Shown here: piece by piece, positions 20,589 through 31,669 of the stretch
Numbering within the stretch: the stretch's first letter is position 1
Layout: every line of letters starts with the position of its first letter
From: Streptococcus suis
GTDB taxonomy: Bacteria > Bacillota > Bacilli > Lactobacillales > Streptococcaceae
Direction: 5' to 3'
Assembly (NCBI RefSeq): GCF_902702775.1
Contig: NZ_LR738724.1
Location: 1,736,001 to 1,800,000, forward strand
DNA: 64,000 nucleotides
Position numbers and translations under genes: made by a program
The notes under the pieces: model-generated
Database searches by the model: none
Seen by the model: the letters and a program-made list of their open reading frames with translations, nothing else
What the model was told of the DNA's origin: nothing

Positions 20589-20931
20589 TATAGTCTTTTA
20601 GTTTACTTTTAGTACTCGCTCCAACTATCTGGGAGATAGTTGGAGACTGGGGACAAAGTGAACGATGTTCACATCAAAAGCCACAGGCATAACTCCATGC
20701 TTTCTTATTCTAGGTGACCAGCTGATGCACTTCGCTTTTTTGTTTTCAGGCTCAGGTACGAATATAGTCCGCTGGACTATTCGTATCCCCCAGATTGCTT
20801 GCAAAGCAAGTCACTTTTACAAAATCAGGCAAGGCGAGTTCAAACAATCCAGTGGAGTGTTTGAAGTTGGAAATATGGAAACGATATTTCCTCGATTGTC
20901 GAAGTAATAAAAGTCAACTAAATGACGATAT
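20589..20931. repeat. MITE-like hairpin-rich repeat, copy D (long form)
   Basis: 343 bp, the longest copy. Left end TATAGTCTTTTAGTTTAC, right end GTCAACTAAATGACGATA. It shares with copy A the CCAACTATC..GATAGTTGG stem and with copies A and B the AAACAATCC..TGTTTGAA module. It has an extra hairpin ATAGTCC/GGACTAT (20763-20779) and a TTGCTTGC/GCAAGCAA-type stem. It fills the gap between aspartate kinase and alr. Confidence 0.75.
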
Positions 20932-21014
20932 TTGTATTATAGACAATCTCTAGGCAATACCTCTCTAATATTTTAGCCTTCTATCCTAGTGAAAGAGGCG
21001 GATTATCGTCACGT

Positions 21015-22118
21015 TTACTCAAAAATTCGAGGTAGGCGATCTGTCAAAAGACAAACCACCTCGTAATTTATAGTTCCGATGCGATCAGCCCACTCCTGAA
21101 CAGAGATTGTTTTATCTCCATCTTGACCGATTAGGGTGACTTTTTGACCAAGTGGATAAGCATGAGGTAAACTAATGGTGATCTGGTCCATCGAAATACG
21201 CCCTACAATTTCACAGGCCTGCCCATCGACTAGGACTGATAAGCCTTGTAAGCTTCGTACAAGACCATCTGCATATCCTATCGGAACGGTCGCAATCCAT
21301 TCTGAATCGGTACTGTGATAAGTAGCTCCGTAGCCAATTGTTGTGCCAGCTTCAACCTGCTTTACATGAACAATTTCAGATACGAGAGATAAGGCTGGTT
21401 GAACATCAAACGGGAGTTCTAGTACTCGTCCACTTGGATTAAGTCCATAAAGAATGTTTCCCAAACGAACCAGGTTAAATACTGTATCAGCATGCCAAAT
21501 GCTTGTTGCTGAATTGCTGGCATGAATCCAGCGCGGAGTAATTGGTAGAACATCCAAAAATTCTTTAAAAACAGACAGTTGACTCTCGAAGTGCGCCTGA
21601 TCAACCTCATCCGCAGTAGCAAAATGAGTATAGACTCCTTCGATGTCATACTCTAATTCTTCAAGGATAGCAATCGCTTGTAGCAAATCGGCTATTTTTC
21701 TAAAACCAATCCGCCCCATACCTGTATCCAGCTTAAGATGGACAGTTAGACCAGATAAATCAGCCTCTAAGTCTTTTGCATCTTGCAACCAGTCCAGACT
21801 AGCAACTGTCACACTGATATTGAGTTGATGAGCTACTGGTAAAAAACGTACAGGAACCACTCCTAAAATCAAGATAGGATGCTCGATACCTGCTTTACGT
21901 AACTCTAATGCTTCATCCAAATTCGAAACACAAAAACCAGCTGCTTGACTGGATAACTTTTTCGCTACCGCAACAGCTCCATGACCATAAGCATTCGCCT
22001 TAACAACAGCAAATGCTTCAGTCTTAGGGGGCAAGTTGGTCATTACTTGCTCGAAATTTTCCGCAATCGCATCTAAGTTAACCCGAATTTGCGTGGGTCG
22101 ATGTTCACTTTCAATCAT
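21015..22118 (-). CDS. alr: Alanine racemase
   Basis: PLP enzyme making D-alanine for peptidoglycan and teichoic acids. 367 residues; PLP lysine K40 in [11 protein letters not shown]; second-base tyrosine region IGYGATYHS. The ATG overlaps the 3' end of acpS by 8 bp, and RBS GGAG lies in acpS. The acpS-alr pair behind secA is a common streptococcal order. Confidence 0.96.
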   Translation of the reverse strand: MIESEHRPTQIRVNLDAIAENFEQVMTNLPPKTEAFAVVKANAYGHGAVAVAKKLSSQAAGFCVSNLDEALELRKAGIEHPILILGVVPVRFLPVAHQLNISVTVASLDWLQDAKDLEADLSGLTVHLKLDTGMGRIGFRKIADLLQAIAILEELEYDIEGVYTHFATADEVDQAHFESQLSVFKEFLDVLPITPRWIHASNSATSIWHADTVFNLVRLGNILYGLNPSGRVLELPFDVQPALSLVSEIVHVKQVEAGTTIGYGATYHSTDSEWIATVPIGYADGLVRSLQGLSVLVDGQACEIVGRISMDQITISLPHAYPLGQKVTLIGQDGDKTISVQEWADRIGTINYEVVCLLTDRLPRIFE

Positions 22119-22470
22119 CTTTCTCCTCCAAAATCACACTAGCTTGTACAAAATTTCCTGAATGGCTAATGCTGAGCCAAATATTCCCATCAAAGGGACT
22201 CTTCGTCACATAGGGAACTCCTTTGCTGGTATTCAGAATTTCAATATCATGAAATCCTATCTTACCAATACCTGTCCCCAAGGCCTTGGTCAGCGCTTCT
22301 TTGGCTGACCAACGTCCAGCTAAATATTCTAGCTGACGGCGACCGGACAGACTTTGATACCGTTCAAATTCCTTCTCTGTGAGAATCTTTTTGGGAAACC
22401 CTTGGTGTTTGATTCTGGCACTGTCAATCGCCTCCATCTCCTGAAGGTCAATGCCATGTCCTACTATCAT
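22111..22470 (-). CDS. acpS: Holo-ACP synthase
   Basis: Transfers 4'-phosphopantetheine from CoA to Ser35 of AcpP. 119 residues; Mg-binding Asp in GHGIDLQEM (residue 8) and the [14 protein letters not shown] motif near 54-67. RBS GGAG before the ATG. Upstream of alr with an 8-bp overlap, and separated from secA by a terminator. Confidence 0.95.
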   Translation of the reverse strand: MIVGHGIDLQEMEAIDSARIKHQGFPKKILTEKEFERYQSLSGRRQLEYLAGRWSAKEALTKALGTGIGKIGFHDIEILNTSKGVPYVTKSPFDGNIWLSISHSGNFVQASVILEEKDD

Positions 22471-22539
22471 TAATCGGTCTCCTTTTGCATAGTCAGTTCA
22501 TTTATTAAAATAAACAAACTGACTCTAGTGACTTGTCTA

Positions 22540-22573
22540 AAAACTGCAAAAGGACTGGACAGCCGTCCAGTCC
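22540..22573 (-). terminator. secA terminator
   Basis: GGACTGGAC/GTCCAGTCC with a 4-base loop (22552-22573), followed on the minus strand by TTTTGCAGTTTTT. Confidence 0.88.
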
Positions 22574-22584
22574 ACGCGTCATTC

Positions 22585-25110
22585 CTATTTACGGCCGTGA
22601 CAATTTTTAAATTTCTTACCAGACTGGCATGGGCATGGATCGTTACGATCAACACCTTCAAAAGATACATTCTCCTGAATTGCATGCGATTGGTTCGGCA
22701 TAATATTCTTAACAGCTGTCGTATGTGCTTCTTGACTTGTACGCTCACGCTCAATATTGTCATGAATTTGCGCCTTCATCATCAAGCGGGTTACTTCAAA
22801 CTCGATAGCCCCAATCATATCGTTGAACATAGTAAATGCTTCTGATTGATATTCAACGATTGGATTGTTTTGAGCGTATCCACGAAGACTGACTGCATTG
22901 CGCAATTGATCCAAGGCATCAATATGGTCTGTCCATTTGTTATCCACAACACGAAGGATAAGAACTTTCTGGAATTCGCGTACACGTTCTTCATCGCGTA
23001 ATTTTTTCACTTGCGAATCATAGACTCTCAAAGCACGTTCATAGAGCTCTTCGACAATCTCTTTCTGATTCATTGCTTCAAAAGTAGCTTTACTCAAGGT
23101 ATCATCTTCAACGAGATTTGCATGCGCAAATTTGATAATTCCATCAATAGCTTCATCTTTCGAACCAAGGAAGTGACCCGCAACTTGGCGTTCAATCGTC
23201 CGTTTCATCATCGCTTTGATTTCAGGAGCCAAATCACGGTCAGCAGTAATAACATCCTGGCGTTGGCGATAGATGATTTCACGTTGCTCACGCATCACAT
23301 CGTCATATTGAAGGACTTGTTTACGTGAGTCGTAGTTGTTCCCTTCCACACGCTTCTGAGCAGATTCAACTTGACGTGTCAACATTTTAGACTTGATGAC
23401 GGACTCTTCTTCTGTTAGATTCATACGCTCCATAAATACTTTGATGCGTTCTGAACCAAAGCGTTTCATCAAGTCATCTTCGAGAGATAGATAGAATTGT
23501 GATTCACCTGGGTCACCTTGACGACCTGAACGTCCACGAAGCTGGTTATCAATACGACGACTTTCATGGCGCTCAGTACCAATAACACATAGCCCACCAA
23601 GTTCACGTACACCTGGACCTAACTTAATATCGGTACCGCGTCCCGCCATGTTGGTCGCAATAGTGACCGCACCACGCTGACCAGCATTCATGATAATCTG
23701 CGCTTCACGATAGTGGTTTTTAGCATTCAATACTTCGTGAGGGACACCTGCAGCTACCAATTTTTGAGAAATCAAATCAGAAGTTTCAACCGCAACTGTA
23801 CCGACCAAGACAGGTTGCCCTTTCTCATAGCGTCTCTTCACATCAGCAATAACGGCATTAAATTTGTATTCTAGACTTGGATAGAGTAAATCTTCGTGGT
23901 CAACACGCGCGATTGGGCGGTTGGTTGGGATTGGTACGACACGGATGTTGTAGATTTCACGGAATTCTTCCTCTTCTGTTTTACCAGTACCCGTCATCCC
24001 TGATAATTTTTTATACATACGGAAAAGGTTTTGGTAGGTAATAGAGGCACTTGTCTTAGACTCGTTTTGAACCGGTACACCTTCCTTAGCTTCGATGGCT
24101 TGGTGAAGTCCATCAGAATAACGACGACCTTCCATCGTACGACCTGTAAATGGATCGATAATCATAACCTCTTGGTCTTCATTGACCAGATAGTCAATAT
24201 CATAGGTCATAATGTAGTTGGCACGAAGTGCATTATCCAAGAAATGGGTAATGGCTACATTTTCAATATCGTAAAGGTTATCTAACTTGAAGAATTTCTC
24301 TGCTTTGTCAATACCTGAATCAGACAGTCCAATCGTTTTAGATGGAATGTCGATGATGTAATCTTCTGTTGTCAAAGATTTAACAAGATTATCTGCCAAG
24401 AAATACAACTGGTTTGTTTCCGAACCTTGTGCACCAGATACAATCAACGGCGTACGAGCTTCGTCAATCAAGATTGAATCAACTTCATCGACCAAGGCAT
24501 AATTGAGAGGACGTTGAACCATGTCTTCTGCGCGAACAACCATATTGTCTCGGAGGTAGTCAAAACCAATCTCTGAGTTGGTCGAATAAGTAATATCGCA
24601 GTTATAGGCCTCACGTTTTTCCAAGGGTGATTTAGCAGCCAAGTTGATACCAACTGATAGACCAAGCCATGAATACAATTCACCCATTTCAGTCGCATCA
24701 CGAGTAGAAAGATACTCGTTAACCGTCACTACGTGAACACCTTGACCAGACAAGGCATTCAAATAAACAGGCATCGTTGCAGTCAGAGTTTTACCTTCAC
24801 CTGTACGCATTTCTGGAACGTCACCGTTGTGAAGAACGATTCCTCCCATAACCTGAACCTTGTAAGGATAGAGGCCCAATACACGACGAGCTCCTTCACG
24901 GACTACCGCATAAGCTTCGTACAAAAGATCGTCGAGGGATTCGCCGTTATTGTATCGCTCCTTAAATTCTGCTGTCTTAGCTTGCAACTGTTCATCAGTC
25001 AGCGCTTCCATTTCATCGGCATACGAGAAGACCTTGTCTGCCATTTTCTCAAGTTTTCTTAGCTCTCCCTTATCATTTTCAATGAGAGAACGAAGTACAT
25101 TTGTTACCAT
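22585..25110 (-). CDS. secA: Protein translocase ATPase SecA
   Basis: Motor of the Sec export pathway at the SecYEG channel. About 841 residues. Walker [15 protein letters not shown] near residue 100, [25 protein letters not shown] and GRSGRQGD, and the C-terminal zinc/SecB-binding tail [15 protein letters not shown] place the start at the ATG at 25110 (MVTNVLRSL): AGGA lies 8 nt upstream, whereas the earlier in-frame ATG at 25119 directly abuts AGG. The family usually runs 830-850 residues, so both fit. Confidence 0.96.
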   Translation of the reverse strand: MVTNVLRSLIENDKGELRKLEKMADKVFSYADEMEALTDEQLQAKTAEFKERYNNGESLDDLLYEAYAVVREGARRVLGLYPYKVQVMGGIVLHNGDVPEMRTGEGKTLTATMPVYLNALSGQGVHVVTVNEYLSTRDATEMGELYSWLGLSVGINLAAKSPLEKREAYNCDITYSTNSEIGFDYLRDNMVVRAEDMVQRPLNYALVDEVDSILIDEARTPLIVSGAQGSETNQLYFLADNLVKSLTTEDYIIDIPSKTIGLSDSGIDKAEKFFKLDNLYDIENVAITHFLDNALRANYIMTYDIDYLVNEDQEVMIIDPFTGRTMEGRRYSDGLHQAIEAKEGVPVQNESKTSASITYQNLFRMYKKLSGMTGTGKTEEEEFREIYNIRVVPIPTNRPIARVDHEDLLYPSLEYKFNAVIADVKRRYEKGQPVLVGTVAVETSDLISQKLVAAGVPHEVLNAKNHYREAQIIMNAGQRGAVTIATNMAGRGTDIKLGPGVRELGGLCVIGTERHESRRIDNQLRGRSGRQGDPGESQFYLSLEDDLMKRFGSERIKVFMERMNLTEEESVIKSKMLTRQVESAQKRVEGNNYDSRKQVLQYDDVMREQREIIYRQRQDVITADRDLAPEIKAMMKRTIERQVAGHFLGSKDEAIDGIIKFAHANLVEDDTLSKATFEAMNQKEIVEELYERALRVYDSQVKKLRDEERVREFQKVLILRVVDNKWTDHIDALDQLRNAVSLRGYAQNNPIVEYQSEAFTMFNDMIGAIEFEVTRLMMKAQIHDNIERERTSQEAHTTAVKNIMPNQSHAIQENVSFEGVDRNDPCPCQSGKKFKNCHGRK

Positions 25111-25145
25111 ATCATTCATCCTATTTTAATTTTAGTCAATAATAT

Positions 25146-25174
25146 ATTGTAGCAGAAAATTAGGCAATTTTCAA
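25146..25174 (-). promoter_or_regulatory. secA promoter
   Basis: On the minus strand TTGAAA (25169-25174), 17-bp spacer, TACAAT (25146-25151). Confidence 0.75.
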
Positions 25175-25410
25175 GGTTTGGCACCAGGATACACGGTATT
25201 CTTAGATAAAAACACAATAAAACAAACAAATCTGGAAAAATTTCTACACAGTAATATTACATTGCTAAAAAGAACATGATTAAGACACCAATTACTAAAA
25301 TAAATTCCAGGATACCATCCTCTATCTCTAGTAAAAATATACCATTTAAAATTTTAAAAAAATATGCACTATTGCCCCAAAAATGTGAACGATTTGGCAT
25401 TTTTTTCTTC

Positions 25411-25441
25411 GTACAAGTAGTATAATCTGATTGTACAAGTA
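25411..25441 (+). promoter_or_regulatory. Promoter of zinc metalloprotease gene with flanking direct repeat
   Basis: TATAAT (25421-25426) is framed by two copies of GTACAAGTA (25411-25419 and 25433-25441), 22 bp apart, about two helical turns. No good -35 is present. A repeated site around a -10 without a -35 suggests control by a regulator; this is inference. Confidence 0.5.
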
Positions 25442-25463
25442 AATATGTAAAAAGGAGAGGAAA

Positions 25464-28400
25464 ATGTATACCAAGAAAATCGCCCTTAAACAACTAGCCA
25501 TGTCTAGTACTACAGTAGCCATAGTGAGTAGCCTATGGGGAAGCCAGCCTCCTATAGTTTACGCAAACGATGCATCGACGGTATCTGTTCAATATCAATA
25601 TATTGCACAAGATGAACTAACAAGTTCAGAGAAGGATTCTGTCTTATCTAAGCTGAAAACTGTCTCACCTTCCAAAGAAACAGCTACGGAGAATCAAACA
25701 ATCTATCTCATCTACAAGACCGAACCTAAAAAAATATTTGGGATTCTTCCAGATACAGGGGAGACCGGGATCAATCTATTAACGATTGGAGGGGGACTTC
25801 TTCTAGTTCTAGGAATAAGTTTGGCTGGAAAAGGCAAAAAGAAAAGGATTATTTCGTCCATCCTTCTTCTGACCGCCACTGGTTCTATTCTACCTATCCA
25901 GAGCATCCAGGCTCTAGAAAGCAATTTACTTGCAGGCTACAATCAGGTTCATCAGCTAAAAGTCGGAGACCAACTTCCTGATCCAAGTAACATAAAGCAG
26001 TATCAGTATGTAGGCTATGTCACTGACAAGGACATAGGTCCGCAATCTACCGAAAATAAAGAGAGCTCTTCCACAACTGCATCATCTCAGCAGCAAGATA
26101 GTACCGATAGTGCTATAAACAATGAAACCTTGCTCTTCAATCTAAAAAAACTAGATCCAACAAGCGACAACCAGCAACTTAAAAAGGCTGCCAATAATAT
26201 TGGCGCAGACCACAAATTGGCTAGTAGTAAAATGATCAGCCTTGTCCCCATGACCGACAATACCATTATTTCTGACATACAGGGAAAAGAAGAAAACATC
26301 AATACACTCCTAGCTCACTTTGAAGATGGCAGCACCTTATTTTTCCCGCTCCAATATACAGAAAGCAAAGATAAACGTGCTTACTACCAAGTAGCGGATT
26401 GGGGAGTTACTTATTCACCTTTCCAAACATTACAAGACTACTCTGACATTCTAGACAAGGTAGTTCCAAGCCTACAAGCGGTTGAATTTCGTTCTGAAAA
26501 TATGTATACTGCTCTCTCCATTACAGAAAATCAAGAGCAGCAAATGGACCGTCTATATTTAGAAGAACCCTTTAACAAAGTTAAGACAAATATTCGCGAC
26601 TATCTAAAAAAAGCGTTAATAAATGACGAGTCTGTTAAACTAGATGATCCAGAATCAGTCACACAAACCATTCGTACTATCGAAGAGAATAAAGAAATTA
26701 TCTTACTCAGTTTAGCCTACCTCGATAGATGGTACGATATTGATTACGGAGAAATTAATAGCAAGGAATTAACAATGTTCCATACTGATTTCTTCGGAGG
26801 AGAAGCGGACTCACTAGATGCTCTCATAACTTTTGGACAAAATGACTACCAGAGTTATAGCCCACAAAGAAGTTATTTTTCCTATGCAGAGAACTTTGCA
26901 TCTGTCACAGACAAGGCATCACTGACTGATTTCCTTGAAGCCTATCGAGAAATCTTTTTACCTGAAATGTCTGACAACGATTGGTTCAAACAAACGACAG
27001 ATGCCTTTATCGTAGAGACTAAATCTACCGTTCTTAGCGATGAAGACAATAGCAGACTAAATGTCTATGAGCGATTAAAAGATCCTCAAATCCCTGAAGA
27101 AGTGATTACGCCTCGTATCCGCGATACCTATCCAAATATGTTACTACCGCTATTAACAACGAGCGAGGACAATGTTTACATCATTTCAAACCTATCAAAT
27201 CTCATCTTTAGTTCCTACGATCGTTACATTGATCAATCTCTAAAACTAAGCAATCCCGAAGTCTATCAGGCCGAACTCTCCAAAATAAAAGAACAAATCC
27301 TGGCAGATGCCGAGTTGTATCGTGCTCATTACGACATGTGGTACCGTATCCTGCCTGATTATCATAAGCATACCTTACTCTACTTCCAGCCAGTATGGGG
27401 AGGACACGGCAATTACGTCTACGACGCTTCTTCTTACGCTTGGAAAGGTGTTTGGTATTCCGATACAGGCAAGCTCACTCCTGAATTTGTTGAGAAAATG
27501 CAAAATGACGCTACCGCTGAGACAACAGCTGCCATTCAAGAAGTTTTCGGTCCTTCTGGAACCTACTTCCTTCCTGAACTCACTTGGGCCGGTGCTTACG
27601 CTTGGAGACAGGAAGTCAACTTTGTCATCACCCCATTACTCGGAACAGATGGCGCCGTAACACTCACGCACGAGATGGTTCACGCATTTGATTATGATAA
27701 ATTCTTACTCGGTCATAACCGAAGAGCTGGTATGCAACTTGAAGCATTTCCTGAAGGAATGTTACAAGCACCAGACCGTGTCGACTATCCAATCATCGGT
27801 TTTAATTCTCTATCTGATTATTCAGGTCATACTGGCACTCGCTACCACAATGTTAGTCCTGAACGCTTCCAAAATTCAGCAGATTTACAACAATATATGC
27901 AGGGCTTATTCGATCTCATCTACACATTAGAATACGCTGAAGGTACAGCTATTTTAAAACAAGATAAAGACACTCAACGCCAATGGTTTCACAAGTTAGA
28001 AACTAAAGAAAAACTCATCCCAGGTGCGGAAGAGTATGGACCTTACGGAGTAAACCTTAAACGCGATTTCACAGATGAAGAATGGAATAGCATCGAGCTA
28101 AAAACTGTTGATGACCTTGTTGATAATGATGTGACCGTCCGTCGTGAATCTGCCAATCGCATTGAGCGAGACCCTGATAATCCTGAAGAGGTGATGAACA
28201 ACGGCTATCACAAACTAAGTCTCTTTGCTCCTATCTGGGCTACCGCAACAACCGAGCGTGTTCCTGGTGATCTTTCTTTTCGACGTACAGCATTTGAACT
28301 TCTAGCTGAAAAAGGATATGAAAACGGCATGGTACCTTACATGTCTAACCAATACAAACAAGCAGATAGCGATGTCGTTCCTGATTCACTCATCTTTGCC

Positions 28401-28694
28401 AATATTCTCCCTGAATACAATGGCGATTATAAGACTTTCAAGAAAGCGATGTACCAAGAACGCGTCCAAAAACTTGCTTTCCTAAAACCTGTTACCATCA
28501 ACTATAATGGGCAGGAGCTCACGGTAGCAAACTATGAGCAATTGCAAGAATTGATGGATCAAGCTGTCCTAGCCGATATTGCTGCAGGTAATTTTACAAC
28601 AGAAAATACGAAAGTTTCTGAATTAAAAGGATTGTTACACGATGCCTATCTAAAACTTACCGATGATTATAGAACTAGTATTTTTACAGAATAA
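25464..28694 (+). CDS. Surface zinc metalloprotease, IgA1 protease/Zmp family (peptidase M26)
   Basis: 1076-residue exported protease. The N-terminal signal-like segment (KKIALKQLAMSSTTVAIVSSLWG) is followed by an N-terminal sorting motif LPDTG at 95-99, a hydrophobic stretch and KGKKKR. This unusual N-terminal LPxTG placement is typical of streptococcal Zmp/IgA proteases. The catalytic zinc site is H736-E-M-V-H740 with E760 twenty residues on (LEAFPEGM). A Ser/Thr/Gln-rich linker runs near 190-215. It is much shorter than ZmpB/ZmpC or IgA1 proteases (usually over 1600 residues): the long repeat/G5 region is absent. RBS AAGGAGAGG. The substrate is unknown from sequence. Confidence 0.88.
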   Translation: MYTKKIALKQLAMSSTTVAIVSSLWGSQPPIVYANDASTVSVQYQYIAQDELTSSEKDSVLSKLKTVSPSKETATENQTIYLIYKTEPKKIFGILPDTGETGINLLTIGGGLLLVLGISLAGKGKKKRIISSILLLTATGSILPIQSIQALESNLLAGYNQVHQLKVGDQLPDPSNIKQYQYVGYVTDKDIGPQSTENKESSSTTASSQQQDSTDSAINNETLLFNLKKLDPTSDNQQLKKAANNIGADHKLASSKMISLVPMTDNTIISDIQGKEENINTLLAHFEDGSTLFFPLQYTESKDKRAYYQVADWGVTYSPFQTLQDYSDILDKVVPSLQAVEFRSENMYTALSITENQEQQMDRLYLEEPFNKVKTNIRDYLKKALINDESVKLDDPESVTQTIRTIEENKEIILLSLAYLDRWYDIDYGEINSKELTMFHTDFFGGEADSLDALITFGQNDYQSYSPQRSYFSYAENFASVTDKASLTDFLEAYREIFLPEMSDNDWFKQTTDAFIVETKSTVLSDEDNSRLNVYERLKDPQIPEEVITPRIRDTYPNMLLPLLTTSEDNVYIISNLSNLIFSSYDRYIDQSLKLSNPEVYQAELSKIKEQILADAELYRAHYDMWYRILPDYHKHTLLYFQPVWGGHGNYVYDASSYAWKGVWYSDTGKLTPEFVEKMQNDATAETTAAIQEVFGPSGTYFLPELTWAGAYAWRQEVNFVITPLLGTDGAVTLTHEMVHAFDYDKFLLGHNRRAGMQLEAFPEGMLQAPDRVDYPIIGFNSLSDYSGHTGTRYHNVSPERFQNSADLQQYMQGLFDLIYTLEYAEGTAILKQDKDTQRQWFHKLETKEKLIPGAEEYGPYGVNLKRDFTDEEWNSIELKTVDDLVDNDVTVRRESANRIERDPDNPEEVMNNGYHKLSLFAPIWATATTERVPGDLSFRRTAFELLAEKGYENGMVPYMSNQYKQADSDVVPDSLIFANILPEYNGDYKTFKKAMYQERVQKLAFLKPVTINYNGQELTVANYEQLQELMDQAVLADIAAGNFTTENTKVSELKGLLHDAYLKLTDDYRTSIFTE

Positions 28695-28731
28695 AAAAAG
28701 TTAGGGATTATTTCTAGTCCCTAACTTTTTA
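28694..28731. terminator. Bidirectional terminator between protease gene and scrK
   Basis: AAAAAGTTAGGGA / TCCCTAACTTTTT with a short loop; A/T tracts on both sides serve both convergent genes. Confidence 0.88.
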
Positions 28732-28733
28732 TG

Positions 28734-29615
28734 TTACTTTTCTGATACCTGTTTTGCCAAAGCAAAGTTCCCAAGAGTTGCAGAACCATTTTCAGCAACA
28801 GCTGGCGTTACGATATATTCTTTGACATCTGGTGTTGGGAGATAATCGTTCATCAAACCGACAAACTTCTCACGTACACGATTAAGCATGTGCTCTTGAG
28901 CCATAACTCCTCCACCAAATACAATTACTTGCGGACGATAAAGCAAGGTTGCCTGTACTGCTGCTTGAGCAATGTAGTAAGCCTGCACATCCCAAACGTC
29001 TGAATTTAACTCGATTAATTCACCACGAATACCTGTACGGCCTTCAAGAGAAGGACCTGCAGCTAAGCCTTCCAAACACCCATTGTGGAATGGACACATT
29101 CCTTTAAATTCATGTTTTACATCGTAAGGGTGTAGGGAAACGTAAGTATGACCCGCTTCGGTATGACCCAAGCCACCGATAAACTCACCATTCTGAATAG
29201 CACCTGCACCAATACCTGTACCGATTGTATAGTAAACTAAGCTCTTTACCCCTTTACGAACCAATGTTTCACCAAAAGCTGATGAATTCACATCTGTCGT
29301 GAAGTAGAATGGAATGTTAAATTCCTTAGCAATCAGACCAAGTAAATCAATATTTGACCAGTGTGGTTTTGGTGTCGAAGTGATATAACCATAAGTCTGT
29401 GAGTTTTGATCAATATCAATTGGACCGAAAGAACCTATCGCAATACCTGCCAAACGATCTTCATAGCGCTTGAAGAATTCAACCGTTCTCTCAATCGTTT
29501 CATAAGGAGTTGTCGTTGGAAATTGCGTTTTTTCAACAACTTGAAAGTTCTCATCGCCTACTGCACAAACAAACTTTGTACCACCAGCTTCTAAGCTACC
29601 ATATAATTTTGTCAT
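28734..29615 (-). CDS. scrK: Fructokinase (ROK family)
   Basis: Phosphorylates fructose released from sucrose-6-phosphate. 293 residues. ROK signature: LEAGGTKFVCAVGD at the N-terminus, GHTEAGH, and the zinc-binding CPFHNGCLEGLAAGPSLEGR. I start at the ATG at 29615 (MTKLYGS), since GGAGACAATCAA lies directly upstream. The longer frame has no RBS. Downstream of scrA but after a terminator and with a separate -10, so it can be expressed partly independently. Confidence 0.95.
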   Translation of the reverse strand: MTKLYGSLEAGGTKFVCAVGDENFQVVEKTQFPTTTPYETIERTVEFFKRYEDRLAGIAIGSFGPIDIDQNSQTYGYITSTPKPHWSNIDLLGLIAKEFNIPFYFTTDVNSSAFGETLVRKGVKSLVYYTIGTGIGAGAIQNGEFIGGLGHTEAGHTYVSLHPYDVKHEFKGMCPFHNGCLEGLAAGPSLEGRTGIRGELIELNSDVWDVQAYYIAQAAVQATLLYRPQVIVFGGGVMAQEHMLNRVREKFVGLMNDYLPTPDVKEYIVTPAVAENGSATLGNFALAKQVSEK

Positions 29616-29645
29616 TTGATTGTCTCCAAAATTTTTATCACTTTT

Positions 29646-29651
29646 ATTATA
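29646..29651 (-). promoter_or_regulatory. scrK -10 box
   Basis: TATAAT on the minus strand, 30 bp before the scrK start codon; no clear -35. Confidence 0.5.
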
Positions 29652-29666
29652 ACATATAAGCAAACA

Positions 29667-29692
29667 GAAGAAAAAGGCTGAAAGCCTTTTTC
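29667..29692 (-). terminator. scrA terminator
   Basis: AAAAAGGCT / AGCCTTTTT with a 3-base loop (29671-29691), between scrA and scrK. Confidence 0.8.
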
Positions 29693-29742
29693 CTGTTAAT
29701 TATGTAGTAGAGTCATGCTCTACAAATCGATTTTATATAAGA

Positions 29743-31632
29743 TTACTTAGCTACTTTCAAGAATTCTACACCGTGAGCGATTGTTCCCTCTGCAAGTGGA
29801 GATACTTCTGCAAAGTCAGCAGTGTTGGTTACAATGATCATAGTTGTATCATCAAGACCTGCTTCTGCAATCTTAGCTGCATCAAATTTAGCAATCGGAG
29901 TACCAGCTTTTACTTTATCGCCTGCTGCTACTAATTTTTCAAATCCGTTACCGTTCATTGATACAGTATCAATACCGATGTGAATTAAAAGTTCAGCACC
30001 AGACGCTGTTTTCAATCCGTAAGCATGGCCTGTTTCAAAAGCAATTGTTACTTCTGCATCTGCTGGAGCGTAAACAACACCCTCAGATGGTTTAACAGCC
30101 AAACCTTTACCCATAGCTCCTGATGAGAAGACTGGGTCATTAACATTTTCAAGGGCAACAACGTCACCTGAAAGTGGAGATACAAGAGTTTCTTCAGCTA
30201 CAAGTCCTGTTTCTGCTTCTTCAAGCGTTTCAGCTGTTTCTTGTGCTGAAGTACTAGGCTTTTTTACTTCTTTCTCCTCATTTTCATAACCGAAGAGGTA
30301 AGTAAGAGCAAAACCAAGAGCAAATGATACAGCAACCATAAGGATGTATGGAAGAATTTGACCATTACCTGCGTAAAGTGTCAAACCTGGGATGATAGTA
30401 ACACCCATACCTGTACCGGCAAGACCAAGAAGAGATGCTACAGCACCACCGATGGCACCCGCAACCAATGAAAGAAGGAATGGTTTGCGGAAACGCAAGT
30501 TAACACCGAAGATAGCTGGCTCAGTAATACCGAGGAAGGCAGAAAGAGCTGCTGGGAAAGCAAGAGCTTTCAATTTAGGATTTTTAGTTTTCACACCAAC
30601 CGCTACTGTAGCAGCACCTTGTGCTGTCATAGCTGCAGTGATGATAGCGTTGAATGGGTTAGCACCAGTGTTTGCTACCAATTGAGCTTCCAAGAAGTTA
30701 AAGATATGGTGAACACCTGATACAACGATAACTTGGTGAACACCACCGATAAGGAGACCACCAAGACCCATTGGCAAGTTCAAGATAGCTTGTGTACCAG
30801 CCAAGATGTAGTTTTCAACCACGTGGAAGACTGGACCAATGACAAACAAGCCAAGAATAGACATTACAAACAAGGTCACGAATGGCGTTACCAAGAGGTC
30901 AAGAACTTCTGGAACAACCTTGCGGACAGCTTTTTCAAATTTAGCACCGATCAAACCGATGATGAAGGCTGGCAATACTGAACCTTGCAAACCTACAACT
31001 GGGATGAAACCGAAGAAAATAGTTGGTTTCACATCGCCACCTGATGCTACAACCCAAGCGTTTGGCAACTGACCCGCAATAAGCATCATACCAAGAACGA
31101 TACCGATTGTTTGGTTACCACCGAATACACGGAAGGTTGACCATACAACCAAGGCTGGCAATACGATGAAGGCTGTATCTGTCAAGATTTGTGAGTAAAC
31201 GTTCAAATCTTCTGGAAGAGTATAACCAAGAGCTCCAAGAAGACCACGAAGACCCATGAAAAGACCAGTTGCTACGATAGCAGGAATGATTGGAACGAAT
31301 ACGTCACCGAAAGTACGGATCGCACGTTGGAAAGCATTACCTTGTTTAGCAGCTTCAGCTTTTTGCTCACCAGTAGTCGCTGTTGGCAAACCAAGGGCAA
31401 CCACTTCATCGTAGATTTTGTTTACTGTACCAGTACCAAAGATGATTTGGTATTGACCAGAGTTGAAGAAAGCACCTTGTACTTTTTCGATGTCTTCGAC
31501 TGTATCCTTGTCGATTTTTCCTTCATCAACAACCATAACACGAAGGCGAGTCGCACAGTGGGCAACACTGCGTACGTTCTCACGTCCACCAAGGGCGTCA
31601 ATGACTTTTTTTGCAATTTCTGTATTATTCAT
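29743..31632 (-). CDS. scrA: Sucrose-specific PTS EIIBCA
   Basis: Imports and phosphorylates sucrose to sucrose-6-phosphate. 629 residues, domain order B-C-A: IIB with phosphocysteine C26 (CATRLRVMV), about ten membrane helices (110-460), an acidic linker (about 470-490), then IIA with phosphohistidine H551 (LLIHIGIDTVSMNG). Divergent from scrB, with a shared operator region. RBS AAGGAG. Confidence 0.94.
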   Translation of the reverse strand: MNNTEIAKKVIDALGGRENVRSVAHCATRLRVMVVDEGKIDKDTVEDIEKVQGAFFNSGQYQIIFGTGTVNKIYDEVVALGLPTATTGEQKAEAAKQGNAFQRAIRTFGDVFVPIIPAIVATGLFMGLRGLLGALGYTLPEDLNVYSQILTDTAFIVLPALVVWSTFRVFGGNQTIGIVLGMMLIAGQLPNAWVVASGGDVKPTIFFGFIPVVGLQGSVLPAFIIGLIGAKFEKAVRKVVPEVLDLLVTPFVTLFVMSILGLFVIGPVFHVVENYILAGTQAILNLPMGLGGLLIGGVHQVIVVSGVHHIFNFLEAQLVANTGANPFNAIITAAMTAQGAATVAVGVKTKNPKLKALAFPAALSAFLGITEPAIFGVNLRFRKPFLLSLVAGAIGGAVASLLGLAGTGMGVTIIPGLTLYAGNGQILPYILMVAVSFALGFALTYLFGYENEEKEVKKPSTSAQETAETLEEAETGLVAEETLVSPLSGDVVALENVNDPVFSSGAMGKGLAVKPSEGVVYAPADAEVTIAFETGHAYGLKTASGAELLIHIGIDTVSMNGNGFEKLVAAGDKVKAGTPIAKFDAAKIAEAGLDDTTMIIVTNTADFAEVSPLAEGTIAHGVEFLKVAK

Positions 31633-31669
31633 CTTGCAAAAATCTCCTTATTAAATATTTTTTATTTTT

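Noticed and set aside
20665..20907. 80-codon plus-strand frame in the gap before alr
   Set aside because: Lies wholly inside MITE copy D and reads through its hairpins.
25257..25493. Minus-strand open frame of 78 codons with a hydrophobic C-terminus between secA and the protease gene
   Set aside because: No RBS, unusual composition, overlaps the protease promoter and start; the hydrophobic end comes from AT-rich DNA.
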